DNA of 64,000 nt. Source: Zantedeschia hybrid cultivar (lineage: Eukaryota; Streptophyta; Magnoliopsida; Alismatales; Araceae). The stretch lies in the NCBI GenBank assembly GCA_030544215.1, contig JARZZO010000008.1, positions 20,910,614 to 20,974,613 on the forward strand. Direction: 5' to 3'. Positions within the stretch are counted from its first letter, which is position 1. Every line of letters begins with the position of its first letter. This document shows, piece after piece, positions 48,101 through 57,769 of this stretch. Under the pieces are notes generated by a model. The model had not been told where the DNA came from. It ran no database searches and saw only the letters and a list, made by a program, of their open reading frames with translations. The translations under genes were made by a program, and so were the position numbers.

Positions 48101-50807
48101 GTACCTTCATACTCGGATCATAATTAATCACATTGCTTCCTTTATATTTCTACCAGTTAAGAGGCTTATAATGGGATTTCTTTTGGTCCTCCTTTCCACT
48201 TTGACCACAATACCATTCCTTCTATGATGTTTGTTCTGCAATGAAAGGGGCTATACCCAAGGTTCAGAAACCTAGTATTGGTCTTGGGATTGGTTGGCTC
48301 AAAAAAAATTATGTCATCTATCCTGATCCAACTGAATCCAACCAGCTCAATCCCACCTTAGAAAGTAAAGTTGATTATGTGTTAAATGAATTCCTCCTTG
48401 AGTGGACGTCCACCCCCTTATTAAACCCATGGTACCATCTTTACTTAATTTTTATTGTTTCTTAGTTCTTGCACTCTCTCTCTGCAAATCTTAATTTTCT
48501 TCGCTTAATTCAAGCATGGAGGGGCATGGAGAACCCATTCACGGTGTGCCGAGTTTTGGGAGGGTGGGTGGGGGTGGGGTTGGGTGCAGTTAGCTGTTTG
48601 GGAGTGGGCCTCACTTCTGGCTATTGATCATCAGCAGCAGATAGGGTACTTTGTAATTTAGTTGGCAGCGATTCAGTGACTGAGTGCTACTGCTTCTGAG
48701 AATATTGAGGGTGAAAATCTTGCTTGACCATCTGGAAATATTCCTCAAAATAAACAGAAACGTGTGGCTTCTCTCCACAAGCTATAACAGAAACGTTGCA
48801 CTTTGGTCAGGTTCCCCAGCAGCAGATAGGGTACTCTGTAATTTAGTTGCCAGCGATTTAGTGACCAAGTGCTGCTGCTTCTGAGAAGATAGGGGGTGAA
48901 AATCTTGTTAGACCATCTGGAATATTCCTCAAAATTAACAGAAACTTGTGGCTTCTGTCCAGAAGCTATAGCAGAAATGTTACACCTTACTCATGGGTTG
49001 AATAAGATGGTGTCGTCAGCAGACTGAATATCGAGCTCTCTACGTGGCAGTCATGACCTAGGCCATAAACACAAATGGGAAAGGAGAGGAGGTCCCATGC
49101 CATAGGTTCCTTCCAGCATTTGTCCCAAAAGCCACCATTCAGAGTTTTCCACACTGACTATGCTGTTTCACTGGCCAAGACTGTTGCAAGTATGGCTCTT
49201 AGATTTGCCAGTGCCACTAGGCATCTTTTTTTTTATGGGATAGGTCTGATAGGATTTAATCTTTATGTGAATGCTATTCTGATCTCAGCTTGCATGTGAC
49301 CCATCATTCTGTGGCAGTGAACATTATTTCAGACAGTGATCCTAGTGACACTGGCCCTGCAATTGCATGTTCACCAGTTCTTCCTAAAACCTGAACCCTG
49401 CATGGCCTGTGGAAATGGAAAAATCACATTGTTGATGTCATTTTGTCTTATTACATCCGTCATCCTTCATGTGACGCCATGCATGACAGTTGAAGCACTG
49501 CAGACTGTTACCTAAATGAAGGCTAATGTGTGGGCCTGGTTTTGCCTGCAGGACGAAGTCCAAGTGTCCAACCTACCTTTTTAGGAGCTAGTGCTCAACC
49601 CTTGCTGAATGGAAATCAATTATTTGATTTCCAACCCACTTACAACATATGGGAAGCAGATATGGAAACTTAATTTTGAAACATGACATAATTCCAAATC
49701 CAAAATATCGATTAAATGGAAACAAAAGTCTTGTTTCTCTATCTGTTTCTGCACATTCCTGATAATATTGAATTTAAATATTTTTTAATTTATATTTTGA
49801 AACTAATTGATAAGGGCATGGCGCTGGAGTCCTATGCATGAGTCAGGGTCGATGGCTCTAAACATCGGGGAGCGGGAGGAGGAAACTTATGTAAAGAGAA
49901 TCCCCTCCCTCTTCCTGCTCTAAGTTGGCCAGTGGTGGTGTGCACGGTGGACCTCTTTAAAAAGCACAAGTCTTTTCCCTATTAACATTTTTCTATTTTA
50001 ATAAATAGCTCAAAAGTGAAGGGCCCATTATCTGTTTCCATGTTCATTTCTGAATGAAAGGAGAAAATGGGAAGGGAAACAAAAACCCCTCTTTCTCTCT
50101 CCATTTCCGTCTTCAATAATATTTGATGTTTTTTTTTAATCAGAAGCGCTAACAAGAACACCAGTTTTGCTTCCGACTCTGACCTGTTTACAGCCCTAGC
50201 CCTTGCATCGTCATTAGCAGCCATAGATGCCTGGGTACAGGGTGCTCTCACCAGTGCCCTTCACTAGCAAGACCACATAATGCATCCTCTTCCGTGTGAA
50301 TTCCCCAAAGGCTTGTAACTCAATTCTCATGTTCTTTTTTGTGATTGAAAATGGGACAGAAACCAAAATGGATGAAGTACTCTTTTCTGTTAAAAAGGTG
50401 CATAGGTCAGGTTGTGATGGGGAGAGAACAAATCCACTTTCCCGCCCTTTCTGTTCTATTTTCTTAACATTTAACCCAAGCGCATTTGTTGAAAAGGTTT
50501 TGGCCTGGTCATAACTGAATTTAAATATTTCAGAATTTATGCTCTCAAAATGTCTATCATCTATCAAAATGTCCCAGTTACTGTAAAAATTTGGTTGGAT
50601 TGCTTGGGAAGCATTTCTAGCTGCACCAAGGGCTACTAATCTGGGAATGTCACCCAAAAGATCGTCTTCAAGCAGCGACTTGTAGAATCTTACACAGAAT
50701 GGAAACGGTGTTGCTGATCTCCCTCTCTCTAAAATTTTCTTTTCGCTTGCTCTTTGTCATATTGGCAGGTCCAAGTTCAGACTGGTCAGAATGGATTTCT
50801 GAACTGA
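30176..50807 (+). CDS. DMS3: DMS3-like SMC-hinge protein of RNA-directed DNA methylation (7 exons)
   Basis: The product resembles Arabidopsis DMS3, which with DRD1 and RDM1 forms the DDR complex that recruits RNA polymerase V to chromatin. Supported exons are 30176-30241, 32146-32260, 43810-44047, 44172-44363, 44492-44812, 47884-48100 and probably 50769-50807. Phases agree at every junction and total 395 codons plus stop, close to the roughly 420 residues of the family. Exon 2 gives the coiled coil (NLEHDLQKLGLKIKHHEDN), exon 3 the segment ending GVVATLGKVNDDNVSR, and exons 4-5 the hinge domain (GLHGLGPSIGRLLEG, DDPQRRLALLKPKLPSG, PPGFLGFAVNLI, GHGLRETLFYGLFS, SDGAISLDGGIIRGN). Exon 6 is a lysine/glutamate-rich coiled coil. 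The intron after exon 4 starts with GC. The ATG at 30176 gives a shorter N-terminus than Arabidopsis. The second recognised intron is 11.5 kb and holds a 10.4-kb inverted repeat. The last exon and the start are the least certain parts. Confidence 0.88.
30490..31158 (-). mobile_element. 5'-truncated L1-type LINE in DMS3 intron
   Basis: Reading the minus strand, the sequence encodes a zf-RVT zinc-binding region (CSLCEEDDEDIDHLFVCC, then FSSKVWDW) followed by the LWAIW-type segment, then ends in a poly(A) (t-run at 30489-30498 on the plus strand). Near-identical direct repeats flank it: aagatttcgaggagt at 30475-30489 and aagattttgaggagt at 31159-31173. Stops break the frame. It lies antisense to DMS3 in its first recognised intron. 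Confidence 0.85.
31174..32145. other. DMS3 intron sequence
   Basis: The rest of the first recognised DMS3 intron. A pair of similar segments (about 31,660-31,710 and 31,750-31,805, both with gatcactggtcaa / gatcactagtcaa) suggests an old local duplication. Nothing else can be supported. Confidence 0.4.
32958..32990 (+). repeat. tRNA T-arm-like / Pol III B-box motif
   Basis: tgtgggttcgagtcccacc (32960-32978) forms a perfect T-stem and fits the GGTTCGANNCC B box. No D-arm or anticodon arm precedes it at the right distance, so it is not an intact tRNA gene. It is more likely a tRNA-derived SINE remnant, lying just left of the 10.4-kb inverted repeat. Confidence 0.35.
33691..33702 (-). promoter_or_regulatory. 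Outward TATA box, left arm
   Basis: On the minus strand the sequence reads tctataaatacc, a strong plant TATA box facing the outer end of the left arm, antisense to DMS3. Its mirror copy is at 42715-42726. Confidence 0.5.
33803..34097. repeat. Cluster of GCGTC...GACGC interrupted palindromes (outer)
   Basis: Four copies lie at about 33803-33832, 33890-33919, 33978-34006 and 34065-34097. Each has an A-run then GCGTC or a close variant, about 10 unrelated bases, then GACGC or a variant and a T-run. The stems can pair over 8-10 bp while the loops differ in every copy. The mirror cluster is at about 42320-42620. Confidence 0.8.
35498..35507 (+). promoter_or_regulatory. Inward TATA box of PMD gene, left arm
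   Basis: ctatataaac lies 134 bp upstream of the first ATG of the PMD pseudogene. Two interrupted palindromes (about 35328-35358 and 35363-35393) lie directly upstream of it. The mirror copy on the minus strand is at 40910-40919. Confidence 0.5.
35641..36972 (+). pseudogene. Plant mobile domain (PMD) protein remnant, left arm
   Basis: A first exon 35641-35730 (MSSSNKKMKMSLEKISDVQN...) ends at a perfect donor, caa/gtaagt, and an acceptor (cttcttttcag) ends at 35823. The following frame reads KYYKSPNVDWAAMGALIEW, HPQTHTFFFQDFECTILLE and EAELLLGLPK. This is the pattern of the PMD (aminotransferase-like PMD, as in MAIN/MAIL1 and some Mutator and Ty3-type transposons), where an ALVERW..ET.TF segment precedes LLGLP. 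A TAG at about 35869-35871 and a TGA at about 36013 break the frame, after which 301 residues are open to 36972. The known family roles concern silencing of transposons and meristem maintenance; activity of this remnant is unlikely. The assignment to PMD is from pattern only. Confidence 0.6.
37192..37692. repeat. Cluster of GCGTC...GACGC interrupted palindromes (inner)
   Basis: Seven copies in 500 bp, at about 37192, 37277, 37329, 37420, 37507, 37579 and 37656. Spacing is irregular (about 50-90 bp). The conserved shell is an A-run, GCGTC, about 10-12 variable bases, GACGC and a T-run; loops are unrelated. The mirror cluster is at about 38724-39224. Confidence 0.85.
37810..38097 (+). CDS. Acidic hypothetical protein at the element centre
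   Basis: The 95-codon frame begins MERGEGSCKTKALAKRRR, with a basic nuclear-localisation-like run, followed by a strongly acidic stretch (many glutamates at residues about 28-62). It starts in the left arm and crosses the inner boundary at 37881 into the unique centre. A C/T-rich 5' leader precedes it. It could be the first exon of a PMD-type gene whose next exon begins at 38300 after a tatctgcag acceptor. Two palindromes overlap or follow its end (38073-38140). No function can be assigned. Confidence 0.4.
   Translation: MERGEGSCKTKALAKRRRTAALVEEAPEEVPAALAEAVAFLEEEEASPAPIAVEEEEEGDLYTMSPLWNDLSEKKKEKRGSSRTRNRVLKGVQTK
37882..38534. other. Unique centre (653 bp) of the inverted repeat
   Basis: This is single-copy between the arms. 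It carries the end of the acidic frame, four palindromes (about 38073-38236) and a PMD-like exon fragment. It is the only part that cannot pair with another segment of the element. Confidence 0.75.
38300..38534 (+). pseudogene. PMD N-terminal exon fragment cut by the right arm
   Basis: After an acceptor ending tatctgcag the frame reads GLPDFQKARLRRMGLGEVL, then DIEPFWLDLVLLQALRERW. That is the start of a PMD, in which an aGf..ll...ld..Li.aLveRW pattern is usual. Similarity fades right after RERWHAES, just upstream of the inner border of the right arm, so the domain looks truncated there. It is not the same PMD copy as in the arms. It is a remnant; activity is unlikely. Confidence 0.5.
39400..40777 (-). 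pseudogene. PMD protein remnant, right arm (mirror copy)
   Basis: Reverse-complement counterpart of 35641-36972. The open part (316 residues, 39400-40350) is longer than the left copy because the left copy ends at a TGA where this one has GGA. The in-frame TGA before the LLGLP block and the upstream TAG are present here too. The first ATG is at 40777 on the minus strand, with its TATA at 40910-40919. Confidence 0.6.
42715..42726 (+). promoter_or_regulatory. Outward TATA box, right arm, sense to DMS3
   Basis: tctataaatacc faces right and lies about 1.1 kb upstream of DMS3 exon 3 (43810). If used, it could start transcripts running into the hinge-coding exons of DMS3. No initiation evidence is available from sequence. 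Confidence 0.45.
44364..44491 (+). other. GC-AG intron of DMS3
   Basis: The exon end aatttaag is followed by gcaaga rather than gt, and the acceptor ttttccag precedes the next exon. Phase and family alignment (ENLR / AYPGEFVADDPQ) require this junction. GC donors are a minor but known plant intron class. Confidence 0.8.
44813..47099. other. DMS3 intron sequence
   Basis: The 3-kb intron between the hinge exon and the coiled-coil exon. No coding exon was found. An (atc)n run at about 46909-46930 may be a retrotransposon tail in inverse orientation, but no domain supports it. Confidence 0.4.
47106..47545. mobile_element. Short solo LTR-like element, 440 bp
   Basis: The unit starts TGATGGGGATCC and ends CCCGCATCA, with the direct repeat gattat at 47100-47105 and 47546-47551. 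It contains a TATA-like run (cctatatatatcc) near 47285 followed by C/T-rich sequence, as in an LTR. It lies inside a DMS3 intron. The duplication is 6 bp rather than 5 as read here; one base may be chance. Confidence 0.6.
48633..48988. repeat. Tandem duplication, about 188-bp unit
   Basis: Two diverged copies start at about 48633 and 48821 (each with agcagcagatagggtact...aatttagttg and ending near caagctataacagaaa / gaagctatagcagaaa). It lies in the DMS3 intron between exon 6 and the probable last exon. It is non-coding. Confidence 0.75.
48990..50768. other. DMS3 intron sequence
   Basis: Long intron before the probable terminal exon. A minus-strand open frame at 50214-50657 shows no recognised domain and has no splice or promoter support, so it is not called. 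No other structure was seen. Confidence 0.35.
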
Positions 50808-53119
50808 CTTATACTGAAACTAGGCCAACAGTCCTTTTTTAACAGCTCCATATGTTGTACGTCGTCAACTCTAGTGCAGGGAACTTCAGGATGATATCTT
50901 GGACGGATCAACTTTATTTTGCAACAGCTTTTCTTCTTGCTTGATTTTTTTTTTTTTTCTAATCTGATTATCTAACTGACATTGAGTTGACATTTGAAAA
51001 ATTGATGTTTATAGAAGAGTACCCTGTTGACTTGCAGACCTAGTTTTAACCTCTTTAAATTCTAACAAGCGCTTCAATTTATTGAATGCTTAAGGTGTGA
51101 CTTAGGTTCTATCTCCGCAGGATCAATCAAAATTTTTGGTTGTACTGGACTATAATAGATAGTGGCGCGTTCTCCTGGAAAAGGGGATTTCAGATATCAA
51201 CCGCTGTAATCTAGCGTATTTAGGAATTAATCCCCACAATCTTGATACTTATTTGTAAGTCCTCACGGTCTCAAGATGTTCAGTGATTCTCCTAGAAAGT
51301 TAGGAATAACCTCTTCTTGGAAAACCTGGAAAAAGGATTTTATCAAATAAATACGTAATTGTGGGGGTATAAAAAATATTAGGACCTAAACATTAAATAT
51401 CACTGATTGTAAGGGTTGATATCTAAAAAGGGAAAAAAATCACAGTTATCTGTTAAACAATATATGGTGCTTGTTTTAACGGATGTGATACTTTTTCTCT
51501 CCTCGCTGGCTAACATTGGCTTGTCGTTCTATTTATGGATCCACATGTTTGTAGTAGGGAGTAGGGACTAACAGACTTAGGTTGATTAGATGGCTTGGAT
51601 GTGTAATTTTATTCATGATCAATGATGCAAAGATGATGGCCACTACTGTTTCTATTTACTTTATAGTTTGAACGTCATTAGAGCGAACAAGAGAATGTCG
51701 CAAAAAATTCAGAGCATAACTTCTTTCAAAACTCGGAAAGTTGAGTAATACCTGCTGTAATGTTGTCCAATCAATTTTGATCAAATGGCGGTTGCAGCAA
51801 ATGTTCTTTTTGTTGTTTTATATTTCTGAAAATCAAGGAGAAGGGAGAACCCTAAGAGGCTGATTTGTATTTGATCGGATGGTTTACAACTTTCAAAAAA
51901 GTAAAAAAACAAATGGTCTTTTTTTTGTTTCTTTTATTTTTAACCTATCTGATTAAAGATCGGATGATCCAGATTGTCCCCTTGGAATAGTTCCCTCTCC
52001 TAGTTTTTTAGAAAATAATAAAAAAGGAAACACTTGTGATCAAATGACCACAGCTGCGCATTGCGGACATTTGTGACCAGATGGCCACTGGTGGCAGATT
52101 GCAGTGCACTCAGGTTAATTTTCACCAACTTGTTCATTGTTCGAATCTAGATATCTGTGGTCATAACATAGAAGGGAAATATTGATAAAAGAATCAAACA
52201 TAATAATAGGTTATGTCGATAATCTTCATACATTCTTATTTACATAAGAAATATTTTTTAAGATTAATACTGACGCTTATGTGTGGAGATCGGTCAGTTA
52301 ATAGCCAACTGCTCTACCATTAAACTGCTGAAGAACGGATGACTCGATCTCATAAAGTTCTACCAGTGTTCTCAACTCATGAACAATGAGTCCGAAGATT
52401 CCTTTTGTTCTCATAAAGTTACACTTTTCAATGTAGTCCAAGGAGTTTTGTACGAAGAAGTGTTAATCACACTTAAAGATTTTTATTTAAAGATGTTTAT
52501 GATATTACAAATTTAATAGCTAGTTTTATATACACAAAACCTATCCAAGATATTCATGTACAGATTCCTATCATACATTTATAGTTATGTAGACCATATC
52601 TGTTGGGAAATGAAATATGACACCACTAAACGACCCATCTTTGAAGTAGACAACTTGATTCCTTTGTCTTTATACCCCCTTCTGTTGCTCGTAGCCTCGT
52701 ATAATATCTAAGCACGCATATTTGGCTTCATAACTACATACAAAGTTAGTTTTAAATAGTTAGAATACCAACAGTCAGCCATATAATTTAATTATATACT
52801 TGGGGCAAATGTCTAAACTTATGCATGTCTAGAAGTACACGATTCTCCGCAGTCCGGTCGTGCATTCAGGCATATTACTATGAGATTTTTGAGCGCACAC
52901 CGCTTCATTTAAATTCAAAACTGAGGTGGGGCTACAGTCATACAAGCTGGAGTAACTGTGCGCTAGAACAAGCCATGGGATCACGTGAAATACGCGCCGA
53001 TCTATCGTTCGATAAACAGACCCCATTTCCTTTCCTTTGCTAGTTCCGTAAAAACAAAAAGGCCCCGGACAGACCCCAAGAAACAAAATACTTGGTTTTG
53101 AGTTTTCTTGGCTCGTTGC
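50808..53119. other. Region between the convergent DMS3 and KELP genes
   Basis: Contains 3' UTR sequence of both genes. A left end of the GAGTAATAC element family (51743, gagtaatacctgctgtaatg) has no partner. A degenerate tRNA-Asn-like fragment lies at about 52281-52330. No other gene is supported. Confidence 0.4.
52281..52330 (-). pseudogene. Degenerate tRNA-Asn-like fragment
   Basis: The minus strand reads taatggtagagcagttggct then attaactgaccgatc, fitting a D-arm and an anticodon arm with a seven-base loop ctattaa. It resembles plastid-type trnN-GUU with several C-to-T and G-to-A changes. The T-arm is missing. It could be a nuclear insertion of organelle DNA that decayed by cytosine deamination. 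Confidence 0.35.
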
Positions 53120-56100
53120 TCAGTCCAGCCTCGACTTCAGCTTCTCGATGGCATCCGCTATTGAAGGGACAGCATCCCTAAAAGTGGCCCACTGATCCGT
53201 GGTCAAGCTTATTCCTGAAAGCACAAGAAAGAGAGGGGTTTAACACTTTAACGGTACAGGGTTCCATTCAGGAAAATTCCTATTTGCAATTCAGCGTGGG
53301 GCATCAAAACCTGGGGGAAAGCAAATCTATGCTCCGTCTCAACGCAAGAAAAAGAACTGGATTTCAATCCTGCTGGGTTGTATGCAAAAAAAAATAATTC
53401 CATTGCTTCGGGTGCAGCAATAACCCACCCAAAAGGAGTGAAAACAGAGTATAATATACAAAACACACTATGAAATAAAAAAAGAAGTCCAATTGAAAAA
53501 CACAAATATGAACAACCAAACCCATCAATTGATTGCCCTGCTATTACAACATATACGATTTTTGAAATTTAGAAATGGTTAATAACATAGGATGACAAAA
53601 ACCCGACGGCCTCTTCTATGGGTAATAACACAGGATGACAAAAACTCGATGGCCTCTTCTGGTAAACAGCTCACATCATTTCAATCCATTAAATGGTTAA
53701 AGCACTATTTGCATCATCTGCCAGGTAAAATGAATAAATACTTGCTGCACCAACAGCGTCGGACTGCATACTCTCGGATCGTGCACTCGTGCGATCCTTT
53801 TTTTTTTTAATTCTTTTGACCGTCTGATCAGGATCACATGAATGCACGATCCCATTTTTTTAGAACCTTTTTGATCTCCAATCTAAGGTCAAACGGTACA
53901 GATGCCGAGCTACGGGTCTCAGCAAATAAATAAATAAATAAAGACCATGCTGCACTGCCCACTGCCGTCTGATCTAAGAGTGGGACTCCAGGTAAAACAG
54001 CTTTGGTTCTAATAGCTGTTCTTTCTCTTGCCAATTCAACATGAACAAGGATCACAGCATACTGATAATCATATTGGATCTCTGCTAGATGGAACAGCTT
54101 TAGGTATGATAGCCATTCTTTCCCTTGCCGATTCCACAAGAATTTAACTCCCGAACCATTAAAACTAAAAAGATTATGATACTTTGTCAACACGGCAGTG
54201 GAAATAAGAATCAATACACGATACTCTGGGTGAATATACGCACTACCTGATCCCCCTAGTATTAATAAACTGTTGCAACATCACCATCATAAGCCTTATG
54301 GATCCATTAATGTGGGTCCGATAACTACAGAACAGGAAAGAGTAAGATGACCCATGACTGTTCCACTACCAAGCCCCAAAATCAGTTCAGCACAAACATG
54401 CAAGGTCCAACAACTCAGGAAGAATTCTGGTCAAAATAAACTAATTGAAGGCAGAAAATGCATAGTGGGAATCAGCAATCCTCATTCAAGATGGTTTGAA
54501 ATAATCACAAAAATCATAAACTGAAAACTGACTAAGGAGAATAAAATAAAAGAAAAAGCAGGATAACTCACTTTGGTGGTTAGTTGAAGTGGAAAAATAC
54601 ATCTGGAGTCTTTTGTGAAGTAAGGTCCCATATAGTCTCAAAAAGAAAGTTTTATAGAACCCTTGTGAGACCAAATACATTGTACAGGGCTGAGTGAGGA
54701 GATAAGGATCTTGAGATGGATGTGTGATAAGAGTAGAAAGCATAATATTTGAATGAACACATATGCAGAGACTTAAGTGTATCTCCAACTGACCTAAGCT
54801 TAGGGAAAATAGGCTTTTGATGCTTAGGTCATGTGCGCTGTTGCCCAAATTTGGCACTGGTTAGAAAGTGTGATCATGTGAAGGATGGCAAAATAACTCG
54901 GAAAGGCCCAACATAAGATGGCTTCAATATAGTAACAAAGAATTTCACACTTCTAGGTTTAATTATAGCTGCAACACTAGATAGATTAAAATGGTAGGAA
55001 ACGATTCATGTGACCGATCGCAAGCAAATGGGATAAGACTCTGACGATGATGATGATGATGTTCTGCCTCCTGCATCACCTGCCTGATTGCCCTTCCCAA
55101 TCTTCCCACTCCCCTGATACCACTTAGATTCCACTTTGGTTTAGATTAAAATCACATTGGAATGTCTACCTGCTCATGGAGGCCTTATCAGCTTAACAGT
55201 CCAGAGATGTGCGGCAGCATTTACATTCACTGCAAGAATGGAGACACTGGTCTCCCCATTCTATATCATGTTCTCTCTTCTATGTTTATGGCTGATGATT
55301 GAGTATTCCCTCACTCACTCCCTCCCACAATTCTCAGACAGTTTTTTTCAACCTCCTCTATGGTCTACATGGCACTCCCCTATCACACACAAGAAGTTCT
55401 CCTTTTGGTAGGGCTGTCAGCAGATCCAAATAATCCACATGTGATTAGTTGGATATTTATCTGAATACAATACCCAACAGTTATGACTGGATATCCATCA
55501 TCCGATTAATAATAAAAAAGGAAGTGAAAAATGGATATTTGTTCCTATTATTATCCAATTGATTGTGCCTTCTGAGATAAGCCCTTAGATTTCATATCTA
55601 ATGACTATGGGTTTATTCTCCTTTTAGTATTTTTTGCTTTTTTAGCAATGTTACTTGTTTATGTAGATTCAATAAGTATATGTACAAATTATTTAAAGTA
55701 TGCTTAATGGATGTATGGAGGGATAATGATGAACTTCATTGTGATTTTCTACTTTAAGTCGTGCCTGTGTAATAATTTAAAGTATTTAAAGTATGTCTAG
55801 AGGTCCACAAGAGCATTTTTATAGATTTAAAATATTTCTATGGTGCTTATAACTTGTATTTTACATGGTTAAAATTTATAGGTGGATTTTAAAATAATCA
55901 AATATTTGGAACTTATCTGAATTCAGATATTATCTGAAAGAATTAAATTCGGACAAGTAAATTTCTTATCCATCAGATAGTATCCAAAGTAAGACATTTG
56001 GATAATGTTAAATGGAGAGGAGTCAGGTAATGTATCTGCTCTGTTGACAACCCTACTCTTTGGTCTCCCCCCTTTTCATACTCTATTTAGAGCAATACTA

Positions 56101-57223
56101 TGGTATCACAACTCTTCTTGTCAGTTACACCACCACTGTCCAAGCTTTTGTGTGTGTGTGTGTAAAGGATTCTCACCTCCTTCTAATTCAGCAGCCGATC
56201 TTTTTCTATCTAGTTTTTGGCTGACATGAATTCCAGTTTCCACCAAATCAGGACGATATAAGTAAAAGTTCATAATGCTAGGAAAATAAGAGCAGACATT
56301 TAGAAAACTAGTCATCTGACTCATCTCAAGGGACAATCGTCAGAGAACAATATAATCACAGTGGAAAATCCTTCCTACATCTAACTTCAATCAGTCAATG
56401 AGCCCTGACCCTGACGGCAAGTTGGGAATCACGAGAAATCACAAGTTCATAGAGGAAAACCACTTTGAAGGAATTAATCTCTGAGAAAGCAGACATTGTA
56501 AAATGCATCTACTCAAACTCTAAAAGAAGTCTATGCAAAAGTCCCTACCATACAATTCCGGCCAGAAATATCTGAACTCACTGTTTTAGCAAAGCAATTG
56601 TACATACAATTGCATCAGCATTCCAGTACGTGAACCAGCCATAAATTTCTGACAAATAACCCATGTAAAAGGCCACATAATGTGAACGTTCTACAAGCAG
56701 TCTGCCAGGTAGAACACGCAACACAGTGTCCACATAACTAGTAGAGCACTCCAACCAATCCACAGGATAAAATCATTAAATCACATTTCACATTCCTCAC
56801 AAAAATCACAGAGCCAACAAGAACATGAGAACCACAGTACTAGAAAAGCTACCTTTGCTCGAAGGGAGCTGCTTGCCGCCTTTGTCATAATACTCCCTAA
56901 TCGACACCAGCGTCTTCCCTCTAAAATCCTGGACCGTCACCCTTCTCCTGTTCGACAACTGCAACGCCAATACAACCCACTCATTACAACAAACAAGCAG
57001 ATACGAGATATTTGAAAAGTTGAAAAAAAAAAAAAAAACCTAGCAATGGAAAAAAGAGAGAGAGAGAGAGAGAGAGAAAATCTAGGGTTTCCACCATCCA
57101 ACCCAAACGATGCCACCAGGGCCATGAAACCCAAATCCAGTCGGCACACTCACATGGCAGACGATGAGATTCCCCTCGTCGTCGTACTCCTTCTCTCTCC
57201 GGCCCCCTTCCTTCTCATCACCT

Positions 57224-57256
<33 letters not shown>

Positions 57257-57549
57257 ACCTCCTCCTCTCGCCCCACTCTCCCCGACTCCTTCCCGCTTCC
57301 CCCGGCCGCGGCTGCTCCAGATCCCCCTTCCGCATGCCCCGCTCCTCCCGAGCTGTCCTGCTGGGAGGAGCGGAGGAACGACTCGACGACGCCACGCACG
57401 AAGCGCTTGCGGTCGGGGAGACTGAGGTCGATGCCGAGCCTCTCGGCCGCCAAGGAGCGGACCTTGAACTCGGTGGTATCCGCCATGTCGGAGCCCTTCA
57501 GGATCTCCACCACCGTCTGCTTGATCCTGCGCTGCGTCTCCACGTCCAT
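53120..57549 (-). CDS. KELP: KELP-like RNA polymerase II transcriptional coactivator (PC4 family), 3 exons
   Basis: Exons on the minus strand are 57154-57549, 56853-56958 and 53120-53214, all with GT-AG borders and matching phases, giving 198 residues. Residues 1-60 (QRRIKQTVVEILKGSDM, EFKVRSLAAERLGIDLS, RFVRGVVESFL) form the DEK-C-like N-terminal domain typical of KELP. Residues about 61-125 are a linker with an uninterrupted glutamate run. The C-terminal third (YDDEGNLIVCH, LSNRRRVTVQDFRGKTLVSI, REYYDKGGKQLPSSKGISLT, DQWATFRDAVPSI) is the PC4/p15 single-stranded-DNA-binding domain. KELP binds DNA in the nucleus and assists transcription. The linker is longer than in the 165-residue Arabidopsis protein, because of the glutamate run. 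The second intron is 3.6 kb and carries several transposons. The ATG at 57549 has an upstream GC-rich leader. Confidence 0.92.
53731..53987. mobile_element. Mutator-type miniature element in KELP intron
   Basis: A perfect 10-bp direct repeat, ccaggtaaaa, flanks the 257-bp unit at 53721-53730 and 53988-53997. The left end (gaataaatacttgctgcacc) resembles the family at 2153 and 60855; the right end is diverged. It is non-coding. Confidence 0.6.
54600..55063 (+). mobile_element. RTE-type LINE 3' fragment in KELP intron
   Basis: Although frames are broken, the plus strand shows the C-terminal landmarks of plant RTE-type LINEs: a segment like CLGHVRCCPNLALVRKC, then KGPT..RWLQ-like sequence, then IHVTDRKQMG, followed by a (GAT)n tail at about 55042-55063. 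The same landmarks with a (GAT)n tail recur at 62459-62615. The 5' portion is missing. Confidence 0.6.
55409..56055. mobile_element. hAT-type miniature element in KELP intron
   Basis: The unit starts TAGGGCTGTCAGCAG and ends CTGTTGACAACCCTA, a terminal pattern widespread in plant hAT elements. The flanking 8-bp segments ccttttgg and ctctttgg agree at six positions, consistent with an aged hAT duplication. The interior is AT-rich with repeated GGATAT/ATATCC and TATCTGA motifs. No transposase was seen. Confidence 0.6.
56146..56164. repeat. (GT)n simple repeat
   Basis: Short tg run in the KELP intron. A (GA)n run is at 57056-57077 in the other KELP intron. Confidence 0.8.
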
Positions 57550-57769
57550 CTCCTCTGCTCCACCACGCTCCTCCTCGCCGCTACCTCCGCCGGCGAGCTG
57601 GGACGAGACGGGCGAAGCTGGTGCGGGAGGGAAGAGGAGAAGAACGGAAAGGGGGTAAAGAAAGATTTTGGGGAATCAGATTGTTGCCCTGTTTAATTCG
57701 ATTCGACTCGCAGCAGGTGCCACGTTTTTGCTGCAGGCACACGAGGCGAGCAGGCCTCTGTTACTGGTG

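Noticed and set aside
50214..50657. Minus-strand frame of 147 codons in the DMS3 intron
   Set aside because: No recognised domain, no splice or promoter signals, and it lies in intron sequence.
57046..57696. Plus-strand frames over the KELP first exon
   Set aside because: Mirror of the glutamate-rich linker of KELP; the minus-strand frame has domains and matching splice phases.
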